From contig NZ_LT670819.1 in NCBI RefSeq assembly GCF_900129855.1, positions 1,674,001-1,738,000 on the forward strand: DNA of 64,000 nt, read 5' to 3'. This document shows, piece by piece, positions 17,470-25,458 of the stretch; the stretch's first letter is position 1, and each line of letters begins with the position of its first letter. Origin of the DNA: Streptomyces sp. 3214.6 (GTDB taxonomy: Bacteria > Actinomycetota > Actinomycetes > Streptomycetales > Streptomycetaceae). The notes under the pieces were generated by a model that was given only the letters and a program-made list of their open reading frames with translations, did no database searches and was not told the origin of the DNA. The translations under genes and the position numbers were made by a program.

Positions 17470-18892
17470 GCGGCACCCGGTGCTCGCGGTGATCGGCGCG
17501 GGCCCGGCCGGGCTCGCCGCCGCGTCGGCAGCCGCGGCGCACGGCGTGCGGGTGGTGCTGATCGACTCCGCCGCCGAGGCGGGCGGACAGTTCTACCGGC
17601 AGCCCGCACCCGCACTCCGCGCCCGTCGCCCCCAGGCACTCCACCACCAGTGGGGCACCTGGGAGCGACTGCGCGCCGGACTCGACACCCACCTCGCCGC
17701 CGGACGCGTCACGCATCTGAGGGAGCGTCATGTGTGGTGTGTGGAACGGGAGTCGAACGGCTCGGTTGGATCAGCCGGCTTCACCGTGCACGCACTGACG
17801 GGTCCTGAGCAGGAGGAGTCCGTCGCGGTCCGCGCAGACGGGGTGCTGCTGGCGAGCGGCGGCTACGAGAAGGTCCTGCCGTTCCCCGGCTGGACCCTGC
17901 CCGGTGTGATCACCGCGGGCGGCGCCCAGGCCCTGTTGAAGGGCGGACTCGTGCTGCCCGGCCGTACGGCGGTGGTGGCCGGCACGGGCCCCCTGCTGCT
18001 GCCCGTCGCGGCCGGCCTCGCCGCTGCGGGAGCGCGGGTCGTCGCCCTGGTCGAGTCGGCCGAGCCGGGGAACTTCGTGCGTCGCGCCCCGGCCTGGGCC
18101 ACAGCCCCTCGGAAGCTGGCCGAAGGCGCCGGGTACGCGGCCCGACTCCTGCGCCACCGCATCCCGGTGAAGACCCGTCACCTGGTACTGGAAGCGCACG
18201 GCGCCGAACGGCTGGAGTACGTCGTCGTCGCAGCGCTGAACGCCGAGGGCCGGCCGGTGCCCGGTTCCGAGCGACGTGTCCCCTGCGACACCCTCGCCGT
18301 CGGGCATGGTCTGCTGCCGCACACCGATCTCGCCGAGGGGCTCGGCTGTCGCCTCGACGGGCCGGGCGTGCGCGTCGACGACGAGCAGCGCACCGACGTC
18401 CCCGGCGTTTGGGCCGCCGGGGAGACCACGGGCATCGGCGGCGCGGAGCTGTCGCTCGCCGAGGGGCATATCGCCGGACGGTCGGCGGCGGCCAGGCTGA
18501 CCGGCACGGTTCCCGAACCACGGGCGTGGGCGCCGGCCGCCCGAGCCCGGACCCGGCTGCGGTCGTTCTTCGCGGCACTGGACGGCGCGTATGCCGCACG
18601 GCCCGTCCGGTGGACGGACCAGGTGAGCGACGAGACGGTCGTGTGCCGTTGCGAGGAGGTCACCGCCGGCGCCGTCCGCGAGGCCGTCGGCACACTCGGC
18701 GCGGGTGACCTGCGCACCGTGAAACTGCTGACCCGGGCCGGTATGGGCTGGTGCCAGGGCCGGATGTGCGAGCCCGGCGTGGCCGGTGTCGCCGGCTGTG
18801 AGCTCACCCCGGCCCGCCGGCTGCTGGCCCGCCCCGTGCCCTTGGGGGTGCTGGCCACCGCGCCGACCGAACCCACACCGACGACCCAGTGA
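17462..18892 (+). CDS. D-hydroxyproline dehydrogenase, large FAD/NAD-type subunit with BFD-like Fe-S domain
   Basis: A 476-residue pyridine-nucleotide-disulfide-oxidoreductase-like protein. AVIGAGPAGLAAASAAAAHG binds the first dinucleotide, AVVAGTGPLLLPVAAGLAAAG near residue 170 is the second Rossmann motif, and VWAAGETTGIGGAELSLAEG near 320 is the C-terminal FAD contact. The last 100 residues contain VVCRCEEVTAG and GWCQGRMCEPG, a CxC plus Cx4C set that holds a 2Fe-2S cluster in BFD-like domains. It overlaps the small subunit gene by 8 bases. With the other two subunits it completes the enzyme. Operator-like element B overlaps the stop codon. Confidence 0.87.
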   Translation: MTERHPVLAVIGAGPAGLAAASAAAAHGVRVVLIDSAAEAGGQFYRQPAPALRARRPQALHHQWGTWERLRAGLDTHLAAGRVTHLRERHVWCVERESNGSVGSAGFTVHALTGPEQEESVAVRADGVLLASGGYEKVLPFPGWTLPGVITAGGAQALLKGGLVLPGRTAVVAGTGPLLLPVAAGLAAAGARVVALVESAEPGNFVRRAPAWATAPRKLAEGAGYAARLLRHRIPVKTRHLVLEAHGAERLEYVVVAALNAEGRPVPGSERRVPCDTLAVGHGLLPHTDLAEGLGCRLDGPGVRVDDEQRTDVPGVWAAGETTGIGGAELSLAEGHIAGRSAAARLTGTVPEPRAWAPAARARTRLRSFFAALDGAYAARPVRWTDQVSDETVVCRCEEVTAGAVREAVGTLGAGDLRTVKLLTRAGMGWCQGRMCEPGVAGVAGCELTPARRLLARPVPLGVLATAPTEPTPTTQ

Positions 18893-18903
18893 TATGTCAC
18901 ATG
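18889..18903. promoter_or_regulatory. Operator-like element B at the hydroxyproline cluster
   Basis: GTGATATGTCACATG is the near-exact reverse complement of element A (14 of 15). It overlaps the stop of the large dehydrogenase subunit and lies 93 bp before the deaminase gene, so it may control a second promoter or allow looping between the two sites. Confidence 0.6.
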
Positions 18904-18942
18904 CCACTCTCATCCCACACGCCAAACGCCACTCTCCCACCA

Positions 18943-18975
18943 CTCATCGAACGCTCATCGAGCGCTCATCGAACG
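18943..18975. repeat. Three tandem 11-bp repeats (CTCATCGAACG)
   Basis: Units at 18943-18953, 18954-18964 (one mismatch, GAGCG) and 18965-18975 run head to tail, 20 bp before the deaminase start. An 11-bp period equals one helical turn. They may be repeated regulator contacts or simple slippage. Confidence 0.7.
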
Positions 18976-18995
18976 CCACATGAAAGGGACCTCGG

Positions 18996-19919
18996 ATGAC
19001 CGCCCCCACCCCTCCCCCCGGCCCCGCCGAGCCCCGGCATCGTCCCTGGCGTGGTGTCCTCGTCGCCACCGCGCTCCCGCTCAAGCGTGACCTCTCCGTC
19101 GACTACGACCGGTACGCCGAACACTGCGCCTGGCTGGTGGCGAACGGCTGTGACGGCGTCGTGCCCAATGGCTCACTGGGCGAGTACCAGGTGCTCACGC
19201 CCGAGGAACGCACCAGGGTGGTGCAGACGGCGGTGAGCGCGATCGGCGGGGCGCGGGTGATGCCCGGGGTCGCCGCGTACGGCTCAGCGGAGGCCCGCCG
19301 TTGGGCCGAGCAGGCCGCCGAGGCGGGCTGCGAAGCGGTCATGCTGCTGCCACCCAACGCCTACCGCGCGGACGAGCGTGCCGTCGTGGCCCACTACGCG
19401 GAGGTCGCCCGGGCGGGCCTGCCGGTCGTGGCGTACAACAACCCGATCGACACCAAGGTCGACCTCGTGCCCGAACTGCTGGCGCGGCTGCACGGCGAGG
19501 GTCTCATCCACGGCGTCAAGGAGTTCTCCGGTGATGTCCGACGCGCCTATCGGATCGCCGAACTCGCCCCCGAACTGGACCTGTTGATCGGCGCCGACGA
19601 CGTGCTGCTGGAGTTGGCCGTGGCAGGGGCCAAGGGTTGGGTGGCGGGCTACCCCAACGCGCTGCCGAAGGCCTCGGTGCAGCTGTACCGGGCGGCCGTC
19701 GCCGGTGATCTCACCACGGCGCTCCCCCTGTACCGTCAGCTCCATCCGCTGCTGCGCTGGGACTCCCGCGTCGAGTTCGTCCAGGCGATCAAACTCTCGA
19801 TGGACGTCGTGGGCCGCCACGGCGGCGGCTGCCGTCCGCCACGGGTCCCGCTGCTGCCGGACCAGGAGGCGACGGTCCGCGCGGCCACCGAGAAGGCCGT
19901 CGCCGCAGGACTCGCGTAA
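18996..19919 (+). CDS. Pyrroline-4-hydroxy-2-carboxylate deaminase (DHDPS family)
   Basis: A 307-residue class I aldolase-type TIM barrel of the dihydrodipicolinate synthase family. The Schiff-base Lys is Lys175 (HGVKEFSGD) and the partner Tyr is Tyr147 (VVAYNNP). In hydroxyproline operons this member deaminates pyrroline-4-hydroxy-2-carboxylate to 2-oxoglutarate semialdehyde. The neighbouring epimerase and D-hydroxyproline dehydrogenase make that the most likely reaction; the sequence alone cannot exclude another 2-oxo acid lyase. A GAAAGGGA ribosome site precedes the ATG and the epimerase gene follows after 24 bp. Confidence 0.83.
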   Translation: MTAPTPPPGPAEPRHRPWRGVLVATALPLKRDLSVDYDRYAEHCAWLVANGCDGVVPNGSLGEYQVLTPEERTRVVQTAVSAIGGARVMPGVAAYGSAEARRWAEQAAEAGCEAVMLLPPNAYRADERAVVAHYAEVARAGLPVVAYNNPIDTKVDLVPELLARLHGEGLIHGVKEFSGDVRRAYRIAELAPELDLLIGADDVLLELAVAGAKGWVAGYPNALPKASVQLYRAAVAGDLTTALPLYRQLHPLLRWDSRVEFVQAIKLSMDVVGRHGGGCRPPRVPLLPDQEATVRAATEKAVAAGLA

Positions 19920-19943
19920 CTCCGCACCGGACAAGGGGACTTC

Positions 19944-20945
19944 ATGCGCAGTAAGCTCGTCCTGCACGCCGTCGACTCGCACACCGAGGGCATGCCCACC
20001 CGCGTGATCACCGGCGGGATCGGCACCATCCCCGGCGCGACGATGAACGAGCGGCGGCTGTACTTCCGTGAACACCGCGACGACGTCAAGCAGTTGCTGA
20101 TGAACGAGCCGCGCGGGCACTCCGCGATGAGCGGCGCCATCCTCCAGCCGCCCACCCGGCCGGACTGCGACTGGGGCGTCGTCTACATCGAGGTCTCCGG
20201 CTATCTGCCGATGTGCGGGCACGGCACGATCGGGGTGGCGACGGTGCTCGTCGAGACGGGCATGGTGGAGGTCGTCGAGCCGGTCACCACCATCCGCCTG
20301 GACACCCCGGCCGGACTCGTCGTCGCCGAGGTGACGGTCGAGGACGGCGCGGCCACGTCCGTGACCTTGCAGAACGTCCCCTCCTTCGCGGTCGCGCTGG
20401 ACCGTAAGGCGACCCTGCCCGACGGGAGCAGCGTGACATACGACCTGGCGTACGGCGGCAACTTCTACGCGATCCTGCCGCTGGAGGAGTTCGGGCTGCC
20501 CTTCGACCGTGCTCGAAAGGACGACATCCTGCGGGCCGGCCTGTCCCTGATGGAGGTGATCAACTCCGAGGAGGAGCCGGTCCACCCCGAGGACCCGTCC
20601 ATCCGCGGCTGCCACCACGTCCACTTGTACGCGCCCGGCGCCACCGCCCGGCACTCGCGGCATGCGATGGCCATCCACCCCGGCTGGTTCGACCGCTCGC
20701 CCTGCGGTACGGGGACGAGCGCGCGCATGGCGCAACTGCACGCCCGGGGCGAGCTGCCGTTGCACACCGAGTTCGTGAACGAGTCCTTCATCGGCACCCG
20801 CTTCACGGGGCGGCTGCTCGGCATGACGGAGGTCGCCGGCCGCCCAGCGGTGCTGCCCAGCTTCACCGGCCGCGCCTGGATCACGGGAACGGCCCAGTAC
20901 CTGCTGGACCCGACGGACCCGTTCCCGGCGGGGTTCGTCCTGTGA
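19944..20945 (+). CDS. 4-hydroxyproline 2-epimerase (proline racemase family)
   Basis: A 333-residue proline-racemase-fold enzyme. Both catalytic Cys are present: Cys91 in MCGHGTIG and Cys254 in DRSPCGTGTSA. Two Cys mark racemases and epimerases, whereas the related trans-3-hydroxyproline dehydratases have Thr at the first site. In this operon it should convert trans-4-hydroxy-L-proline to cis-4-hydroxy-D-proline, the substrate of the upstream dehydrogenase. An AGGGGA ribosome site sits a few bases before the ATG. Proline racemase activity cannot be excluded. The dehydrogenase for 2-oxoglutarate semialdehyde, the last pathway step, is not linked here. Confidence 0.86.
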   Translation: MRSKLVLHAVDSHTEGMPTRVITGGIGTIPGATMNERRLYFREHRDDVKQLLMNEPRGHSAMSGAILQPPTRPDCDWGVVYIEVSGYLPMCGHGTIGVATVLVETGMVEVVEPVTTIRLDTPAGLVVAEVTVEDGAATSVTLQNVPSFAVALDRKATLPDGSSVTYDLAYGGNFYAILPLEEFGLPFDRARKDDILRAGLSLMEVINSEEEPVHPEDPSIRGCHHVHLYAPGATARHSRHAMAIHPGWFDRSPCGTGTSARMAQLHARGELPLHTEFVNESFIGTRFTGRLLGMTEVAGRPAVLPSFTGRAWITGTAQYLLDPTDPFPAGFVL

Positions 20946-21161
20946 CGCCTGAGAGCGGCCCCTGAAAATGAGAGTTGACAGGGCCTCTGACGCGTAAATA
21001 CCTACCGGCGTGGGCAAAACCGCAGGTAGCTGACCAGCTGACCTCCGCCTCCTGCGCTGCCACCCCGCAACGCGGTGTTGATCAAGGGCTATGGGGCCTT
21101 CAGCGTGCCCATTTACCCCTCCCACGGCGGCCGGCGAAGCCGCCCTGGATCGCTGACCTGC

Positions 21162-21509
21162 GTTCAGCCGATCGGGCAGGACGATGTGAACGTCTGAGCG
21201 TTAAATCGAGCGCGCGTCGCCTTGTATAGGACTGTTCGGACTACTTCTACGGCCCCGACATCACACCACGGCGTGCGGGCTGGCACCTTCGCGCGCATGC
21301 GCCCCTCACCCGTACCCCGCCGCTGGGACAACAGCCCGATCTCTTCCCATCCGCGACGCTCCCTGTGTGTAGATCCCGACAGCCCTAGCCGACTTCTGCG
21401 TTGTGCCCAGCGCGGCCGCTGCCGTGAATGCGGCAATCCAGCCGAGTGGTCTCTGGTGACGGCAGCGCCTGGTGCCGACTCACCCACGCGAGCATCTGCC
21501 CGGCCCAGG
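21162..21509 (+). pseudogene. Truncated copy of the DUF6083 gene region
   Basis: This segment is nearly identical to 56950-57403, including about 130 bp upstream of the coding start (ATG at 21297). The N-terminal coding part is kept (MRPSPVPRRWDNSPI to CRECGNPAEW). A 106-bp stretch present in the other copy (57239-57344) is then missing, which shifts the frame. Homology resumes and ends at CCCAGG, giving a short nonsense tail. The surrounding 20946-21161 and 21510-21655 hold nothing I recognise. Confidence 0.8.
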
Positions 21510-21655
21510 GGAGCGTGAAGTGCAGCGCCTCCGCTCTTACGGTCACCACGCGGTGCCGCGCACTCGCCGGCGCGTCGAACGCACGGGGTCGCCGTTAGGG
21601 TCTTTTCGGCGGCGATCCCGTTCTCCTCGCCAATGAAGACTGGAGCTAATAAGCT

Positions 21656-22255
21656 ATGCCTATGTCTGAACTCGCGAGCGAACGCTACACCGACCGCATC
21701 GCCACCGGACCGCTCATCCTCGTCCAGGAGGTCCTGAACACCCGTGCCGCCGGCAAGCCCGCACTCGAGGACCTGCTCTCGACGCCGGCTTCTGCGACGT
21801 CATGGCTCTCCAGTGCGCTGGACGAATGGAGTCGACGCTCCGGGGCGGAGGCGCCGGCAATCGAGGTCGACGAACCGGGGCTGGTGCGGCTTCAGCAGCT
21901 GCGCGCCTCGCTGCAGATGGCGGTGTCGGGTGCGGTACGCGACGCTCCGGTCCGATCCGCGCCCAAGGGGGTGAGCGGCGCGCTCGAGGTGCGGATCGAC
22001 GGCGACGGCGTTTTCTCGCTGGCGCCGCGCGGCAAGGACGCCGGTTGGGTCGTCGCGGCCGTGCTCAACGAGATCACGAACGCCCAACTGACTGACACAT
22101 GGCGTCGTTTGAAGATGTGCCGCAACCGGGTCTGCTCGGTTGCGTTCTATGACGGCACGAACCCCAACAACGGCGTCTGGCATGACGTGCGCATCTGCGG
22201 TAACGCCGTGAACCTGCGGGCCTCGCGCCAGCGCCGGGCGGCCGCGCGCGCGTAA
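21656..22255 (+). CDS. CGNR zinc-finger transcriptional regulator (first copy)
   Basis: A 199-residue protein with an N-terminal ABATE-like ligand-binding domain (TGPLILVQEVLNTRAAGKP) and a C-terminal CGNR zinc finger (KMCRNRVCSVAFYD then ICGNAVNLRASRQRR). The Arg of the naming motif is replaced by Ala. Such proteins are stress or ligand-responsive transcription factors. It sits beside the leftward MBL hydrolase and close to the 14-bp-arm operator at 23248, so it is a fair candidate to control that divergent pair. A second start (ATG at 21662) is possible. Confidence 0.83.
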   Translation: MPMSELASERYTDRIATGPLILVQEVLNTRAAGKPALEDLLSTPASATSWLSSALDEWSRRSGAEAPAIEVDEPGLVRLQQLRASLQMAVSGAVRDAPVRSAPKGVSGALEVRIDGDGVFSLAPRGKDAGWVVAAVLNEITNAQLTDTWRRLKMCRNRVCSVAFYDGTNPNNGVWHDVRICGNAVNLRASRQRRAAARA

Positions 22256-22294
22256 CGCGCCGCAGGACCGCCCGACCATACGGGCGCCGGCTGC

Positions 22295-23143
22295 TCAGCC
22301 TTTCGCGGCCCGGCAGGAGCCCCACAGAGCACCGGGATTGATGCGCGACGGGTGGCGCTCGAGCATGTACTCGTAGAGCTCGAGGGTGCTGCCGGTGCGA
22401 CGCACCCCGCTGTTGAAATCAAGGATGTAACGACGGGTCTCCTCTATGTGACGAGGCTCGTCGCCGGCGGCCGGATCCTTGTGTCCCGCCACGATCGCGG
22501 TCGGCGCCAGCGCCTCGACCGTGTCGAGAGCCCTCAGCCACTCGGCTCGCCCGTCCGCGTCCGACGCCGCCAGCATGAGGTGCACGTTGTTGTAGATCAC
22601 GTCGCCCGCGACGATCAGCCCCAGGTCGGGAACGTGCAGGCAGGTGGTGTTGTCGCTGTCCGTGTGTCCCAGGCGGACCGGGCGGACCTCCGCCCCGCCC
22701 ACCGTCAGGACGTCGCCCTCCAGCGGTTCGGCGAGCACCAGTTGCTCAGGGATCTGCTCCGGGAACCAGGCGCGCCAGACCGCCTTGAGGACCTCGGGCG
22801 AGGACTGGTAGGCCATGTCCTCGACGACCTCGGGCAGCGCGAAGGCCCGCGCACCGGGGTACTGCTGCAGAACGGCTCCGAGACCGAACCAGTGGTCCCC
22901 GTGGCCGTGCGTGACGTACACGCTCGTCACAGGTGCCTCACGCTCGCTGAGCCAGTGCAGCAGGCCCTCTGACTGCGCGATCGTGAAGAGCGGATCCACC
23001 AGCAGTGCCTCTCCCCCGTTCGAGATGAGGACGCTCGACGTCGGCGACCAGGAACGCTCGCTCTGATCGGGCGGAACGTCGGAGTTGGTGGTCGGCATGC
23101 CGTCCGCGATGTGCACGGCGTAGGTCAAGGCGCTCGACGTCAT
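22295..23143 (-). CDS. Metallo-beta-lactamase-fold hydrolase (first of three)
   Basis: A 282-residue soluble MBL-fold protein. HxHxDH is present at 79-84 (THGHGDHW), with LGHTDSDN and VAGDVIYNN supplying later metal ligands and a C-terminal His in VAGHKDP. The ATG at 23143 (MTSSALTYAVH) is chosen over an upstream in-frame ATG whose extra residues look like leader. The substrate class (lactone, ester or thioester) cannot be read from sequence. It is transcribed away from a two-hydrolase operon across a near-perfect inverted repeat. Confidence 0.87.
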   Translation of the reverse strand: MTSSALTYAVHIADGMPTTNSDVPPDQSERSWSPTSSVLISNGGEALLVDPLFTIAQSEGLLHWLSEREAPVTSVYVTHGHGDHWFGLGAVLQQYPGARAFALPEVVEDMAYQSSPEVLKAVWRAWFPEQIPEQLVLAEPLEGDVLTVGGAEVRPVRLGHTDSDNTTCLHVPDLGLIVAGDVIYNNVHLMLAASDADGRAEWLRALDTVEALAPTAIVAGHKDPAAGDEPRHIEETRRYILDFNSGVRRTGSTLELYEYMLERHPSRINPGALWGSCRAAKG

Positions 23144-23247
23144 TGTTGGACTCCTCGGATTCTCGGGTGGTCGCTCCCACTCCGGCCGGAACGTGGAAGG
23201 AGCCGGAAGTCCCGGTCCTCGTTCCGTCACTCACAGAGCGATGACAT

Positions 23248-23278
23248 TGACGCAAGCATAGACCCTATGCTTACGTCA
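23248..23278. promoter_or_regulatory. Operator: 14-bp-arm inverted repeat
   Basis: TGACGCAAGCATAG (23248-23261), a 3-bp spacer, then an arm complementary at 13 of 14 positions (23265-23278). It lies midway in the 219-bp divergent region between the MBL gene and the hydrolase-SnoaL fusion gene, and the overall length suits a dimeric regulator controlling both. Confidence 0.75.
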
Positions 23279-23362
23279 TAGAGCTCGCGTCGACCGAGAA
23301 TCCCGAGAGCCACTGGCTCCGATTCGTCGCCGCAAGAGAGCGATCGTCAAAGGAGACACGAG

Positions 23363-24538
23363 ATGAACAGCCCAGCGACGCAGGCTCCGACCGCGGTGCT
23401 CGTCCACGGATACCTGGACGACGGCGCCATCTGGAACAGCGTCCGCACCGTCCTCGACGAGCGGTCGATCCCCTCGATCGCGTTCGAGCTCGCCGGCATG
23501 GGTACGCGCGCCTCGGATCACGGGCCGTTCACACTCGCCCGCTGGGCCGACGACCTCGAGAGCGTCGTGCGCTCGACGGAGGGCCCCGTCGTGCTCGTCG
23601 GCCACAGCATGGGAAGCCAGATCGCCGAGCTCGCCGCCGCCCGCCTGGCCGAGCAGGTGCGTTCGCTCGTCCTGGTCAACCCGATCCCCCTGGCGGGCAC
23701 TCACCTCCCCCCGGAGCAGATCGCCCCCTTCCAGGCACCCGATCTCGGACTCGACGCGCAGCGTGCCTTCCGCGGCGCTCTCGCCACCGCGTTCCCGGCC
23801 GAGGAAAATGACCGGCTCGCCCAAGTGACGCTGCACGTCGACCCGTCGACGATCTCCGACACGGCGACCGCGTGGAACAACGGGCACCCGGACGGACAAC
23901 AGCCCACCAAGTTCCACGGGAGCGTCGCCATCCTGCGCGGGGAGAACGACCCCTTCGTCACGGAAGAGGTCGTCTCCGCGTATGTCGCGCCCCGCTTCCC
24001 CGGCGCCGCCTCGCAGACGATCACCGGCGCGGGTCACTGGGCGCACGCCGAGAACCCGGCAGCCGTCGCCGCCGTCGTCACGGCGGTCGTCGAGGAGATC
24101 GCGTCGAACCCCGCCGACGGCCGCCCGGCCAAGGCCTGGACGAGTGCGTTCGAGCAGCGCACCGAGGAGTCCTTCGCGGCCGCCCTCTCGCCGAACGTGC
24201 GGATGGAGGCGAGCGCCCTCGCCAAGCCCCTGGAGCGCAAGGAGCAGGTCGAGGCCCTCATGGCCGCGGTGAGCTCCGCGTACGAGCGGCTCGAGTTCGT
24301 CCGGAAGGTGCAGGACGGCCCGCGGACGTATCTGGAGTGGGAGGCCAGCGCGTTCGGTGGCTTCGAGATGAAGGGGATCACGATCCTCACACGTGATGAC
24401 GAAGGGCTCATCACGGAGATCGCCATCCACCACCGCCCCCTCGGCGCCGTGGTGCAGATCAACGCGAAGGTCGGGGCGCCCCTGACCGCGGCCGGCCTCA
24501 TCCCCGCCGAGTACTTCAACTTCACGGAAGGCGAATGA
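23363..24538 (+). CDS. Alpha/beta hydrolase fused to a SnoaL/NTF2-like domain
   Basis: A 391-residue two-domain protein. Residues 1-250 are an alpha/beta hydrolase: VLVHGYLDDGAIW, the nucleophile elbow GHSMGSQ with Ser82, and the catalytic His in TGAGHWAHAENP. Residues 260-391 form an NTF2/SnoaL-like fold (RTEESFAAALSPNVRMEAS, ITILTRDDEGLITEIAIHHRP). The second domain may be an isomerase or hydrolase pocket or a dimerisation module. A fusion of these folds suggests consecutive steps on one compound. The stop overlaps the start of the next hydrolase gene. Confidence 0.83.
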   Translation: MNSPATQAPTAVLVHGYLDDGAIWNSVRTVLDERSIPSIAFELAGMGTRASDHGPFTLARWADDLESVVRSTEGPVVLVGHSMGSQIAELAAARLAEQVRSLVLVNPIPLAGTHLPPEQIAPFQAPDLGLDAQRAFRGALATAFPAEENDRLAQVTLHVDPSTISDTATAWNNGHPDGQQPTKFHGSVAILRGENDPFVTEEVVSAYVAPRFPGAASQTITGAGHWAHAENPAAVAAVVTAVVEEIASNPADGRPAKAWTSAFEQRTEESFAAALSPNVRMEASALAKPLERKEQVEALMAAVSSAYERLEFVRKVQDGPRTYLEWEASAFGGFEMKGITILTRDDEGLITEIAIHHRPLGAVVQINAKVGAPLTAAGLIPAEYFNFTEGE

Positions 24539-25458
24539 CCATGACCGAACGCATCGACGTAGAGTTCACGGCGGACGGGGGCGTGACTCTGCGCGGCTGG
24601 CTCTACCTGCCGGACGCCGAGGGCCCGCGCCCCGCGATCACGATGGCGCACGGATTCGGCGGCAACCGCGAGATGGGCCTCGACCCGTACGCGCGCAAGT
24701 TCGCCGACGCCGGGTTCGTGGTGCTCGTCCACGATCACCGCACGTTCGGCGCCAGCGACGGCGAGCCCCGCAACGACGTCGACCCGTGGCGTCAGATCGC
24801 GGACTGGCGCCGCGCGATCAGCTTCCTGGAGGCCCGGCCGGAGGTCGACGCGGACCGCATCGGGGTGTGGGGCACGAGCTTCGCGGGCGGTCACGCGATC
24901 GTGCTCGGCGCGACCGACGTGCGGATCAAGTGCGTGGTGTCGCAGGTGCCCACCATCAGCGGATTCGAGCAGTGGCAGCGCAAGGTCCCGCCGGAGCGCA
25001 TCGCCGCCTTCGAACTCGCCCAGGCGGAGGACGAACGCGCCCTGGCCGCCGGCGGTGAACTGCGGTACCAGACGTCCATCGGCGACGATCCGGCCGACCC
25101 GGCCCTGTACCCCAGCCCGGACGCGCTGCGGTTCTACCGTGACCTGGTTCCGCCGGGCCGCGAGAACAACACGGTGACGGCTCGCTCCAGCCGGGCCGCG
25201 CGGCTGTACGAGCCGGGAGTATGGATCACCCGGGTCTCGCCCAAGCCGCTCATGATGATCGTCGGGACCGGCGAGACGGTGATCCCGACCGACATCCAGC
25301 TGGCCGCCTTCGAGCGAGCACTGTCCCCGAAGAAGCTGGTCCTGGTGCCCGGCGGGCACTTCGACGCCTACAAGGTGCACTTCGAGGAAACCAGCGGCGC
25401 CGCGCTGTCGTGGTTCCAAACTCACCTCGACCCGGTCCCGGCCTCAACCGGCTCGTGA
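24535..25458 (+). CDS. Alpha/beta hydrolase (DLH/X-Pro-peptidase-like)
   Basis: A 307-residue serine hydrolase. The N-terminal part reads ITMAHGFGGNREMGLD, and the nucleophile elbow is GTSFAG with Ser115. The catalytic Asp lies in IVGTGETVIPTD-like context and the His in GGHFDAYKV. The start overlaps the fusion gene stop (ATGA); a second ATG six bases later is also possible. It probably acts with the fusion protein and the divergent MBL enzyme on a shared ester or lactone substrate, which is an inference from context. Confidence 0.83.
   Translation: MTMTERIDVEFTADGGVTLRGWLYLPDAEGPRPAITMAHGFGGNREMGLDPYARKFADAGFVVLVHDHRTFGASDGEPRNDVDPWRQIADWRRAISFLEARPEVDADRIGVWGTSFAGGHAIVLGATDVRIKCVVSQVPTISGFEQWQRKVPPERIAAFELAQAEDERALAAGGELRYQTSIGDDPADPALYPSPDALRFYRDLVPPGRENNTVTARSSRAARLYEPGVWITRVSPKPLMMIVGTGETVIPTDIQLAAFERALSPKKLVLVPGGHFDAYKVHFEETSGAALSWFQTHLDPVPASTGS

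Noticed and set aside
16001..18892. Hydrogen cyanide synthase or opine oxidase as an alternative for the three-subunit enzyme
   Set aside because: The subunit layout is shared, but the downstream epimerase and deaminase are specific to hydroxyproline breakdown.
19944..20945. trans-3-hydroxy-L-proline dehydratase as an alternative function
   Set aside because: Both Cys91 and Cys254 are present; the dehydratases have Thr at the first site.
21222..21518. A 98-codon protein gene in the truncated DUF6083 copy
   Set aside because: Its frame starts at a TTG upstream of the real ATG and ends in shifted sequence after the 106-bp deletion, so it is a remnant.
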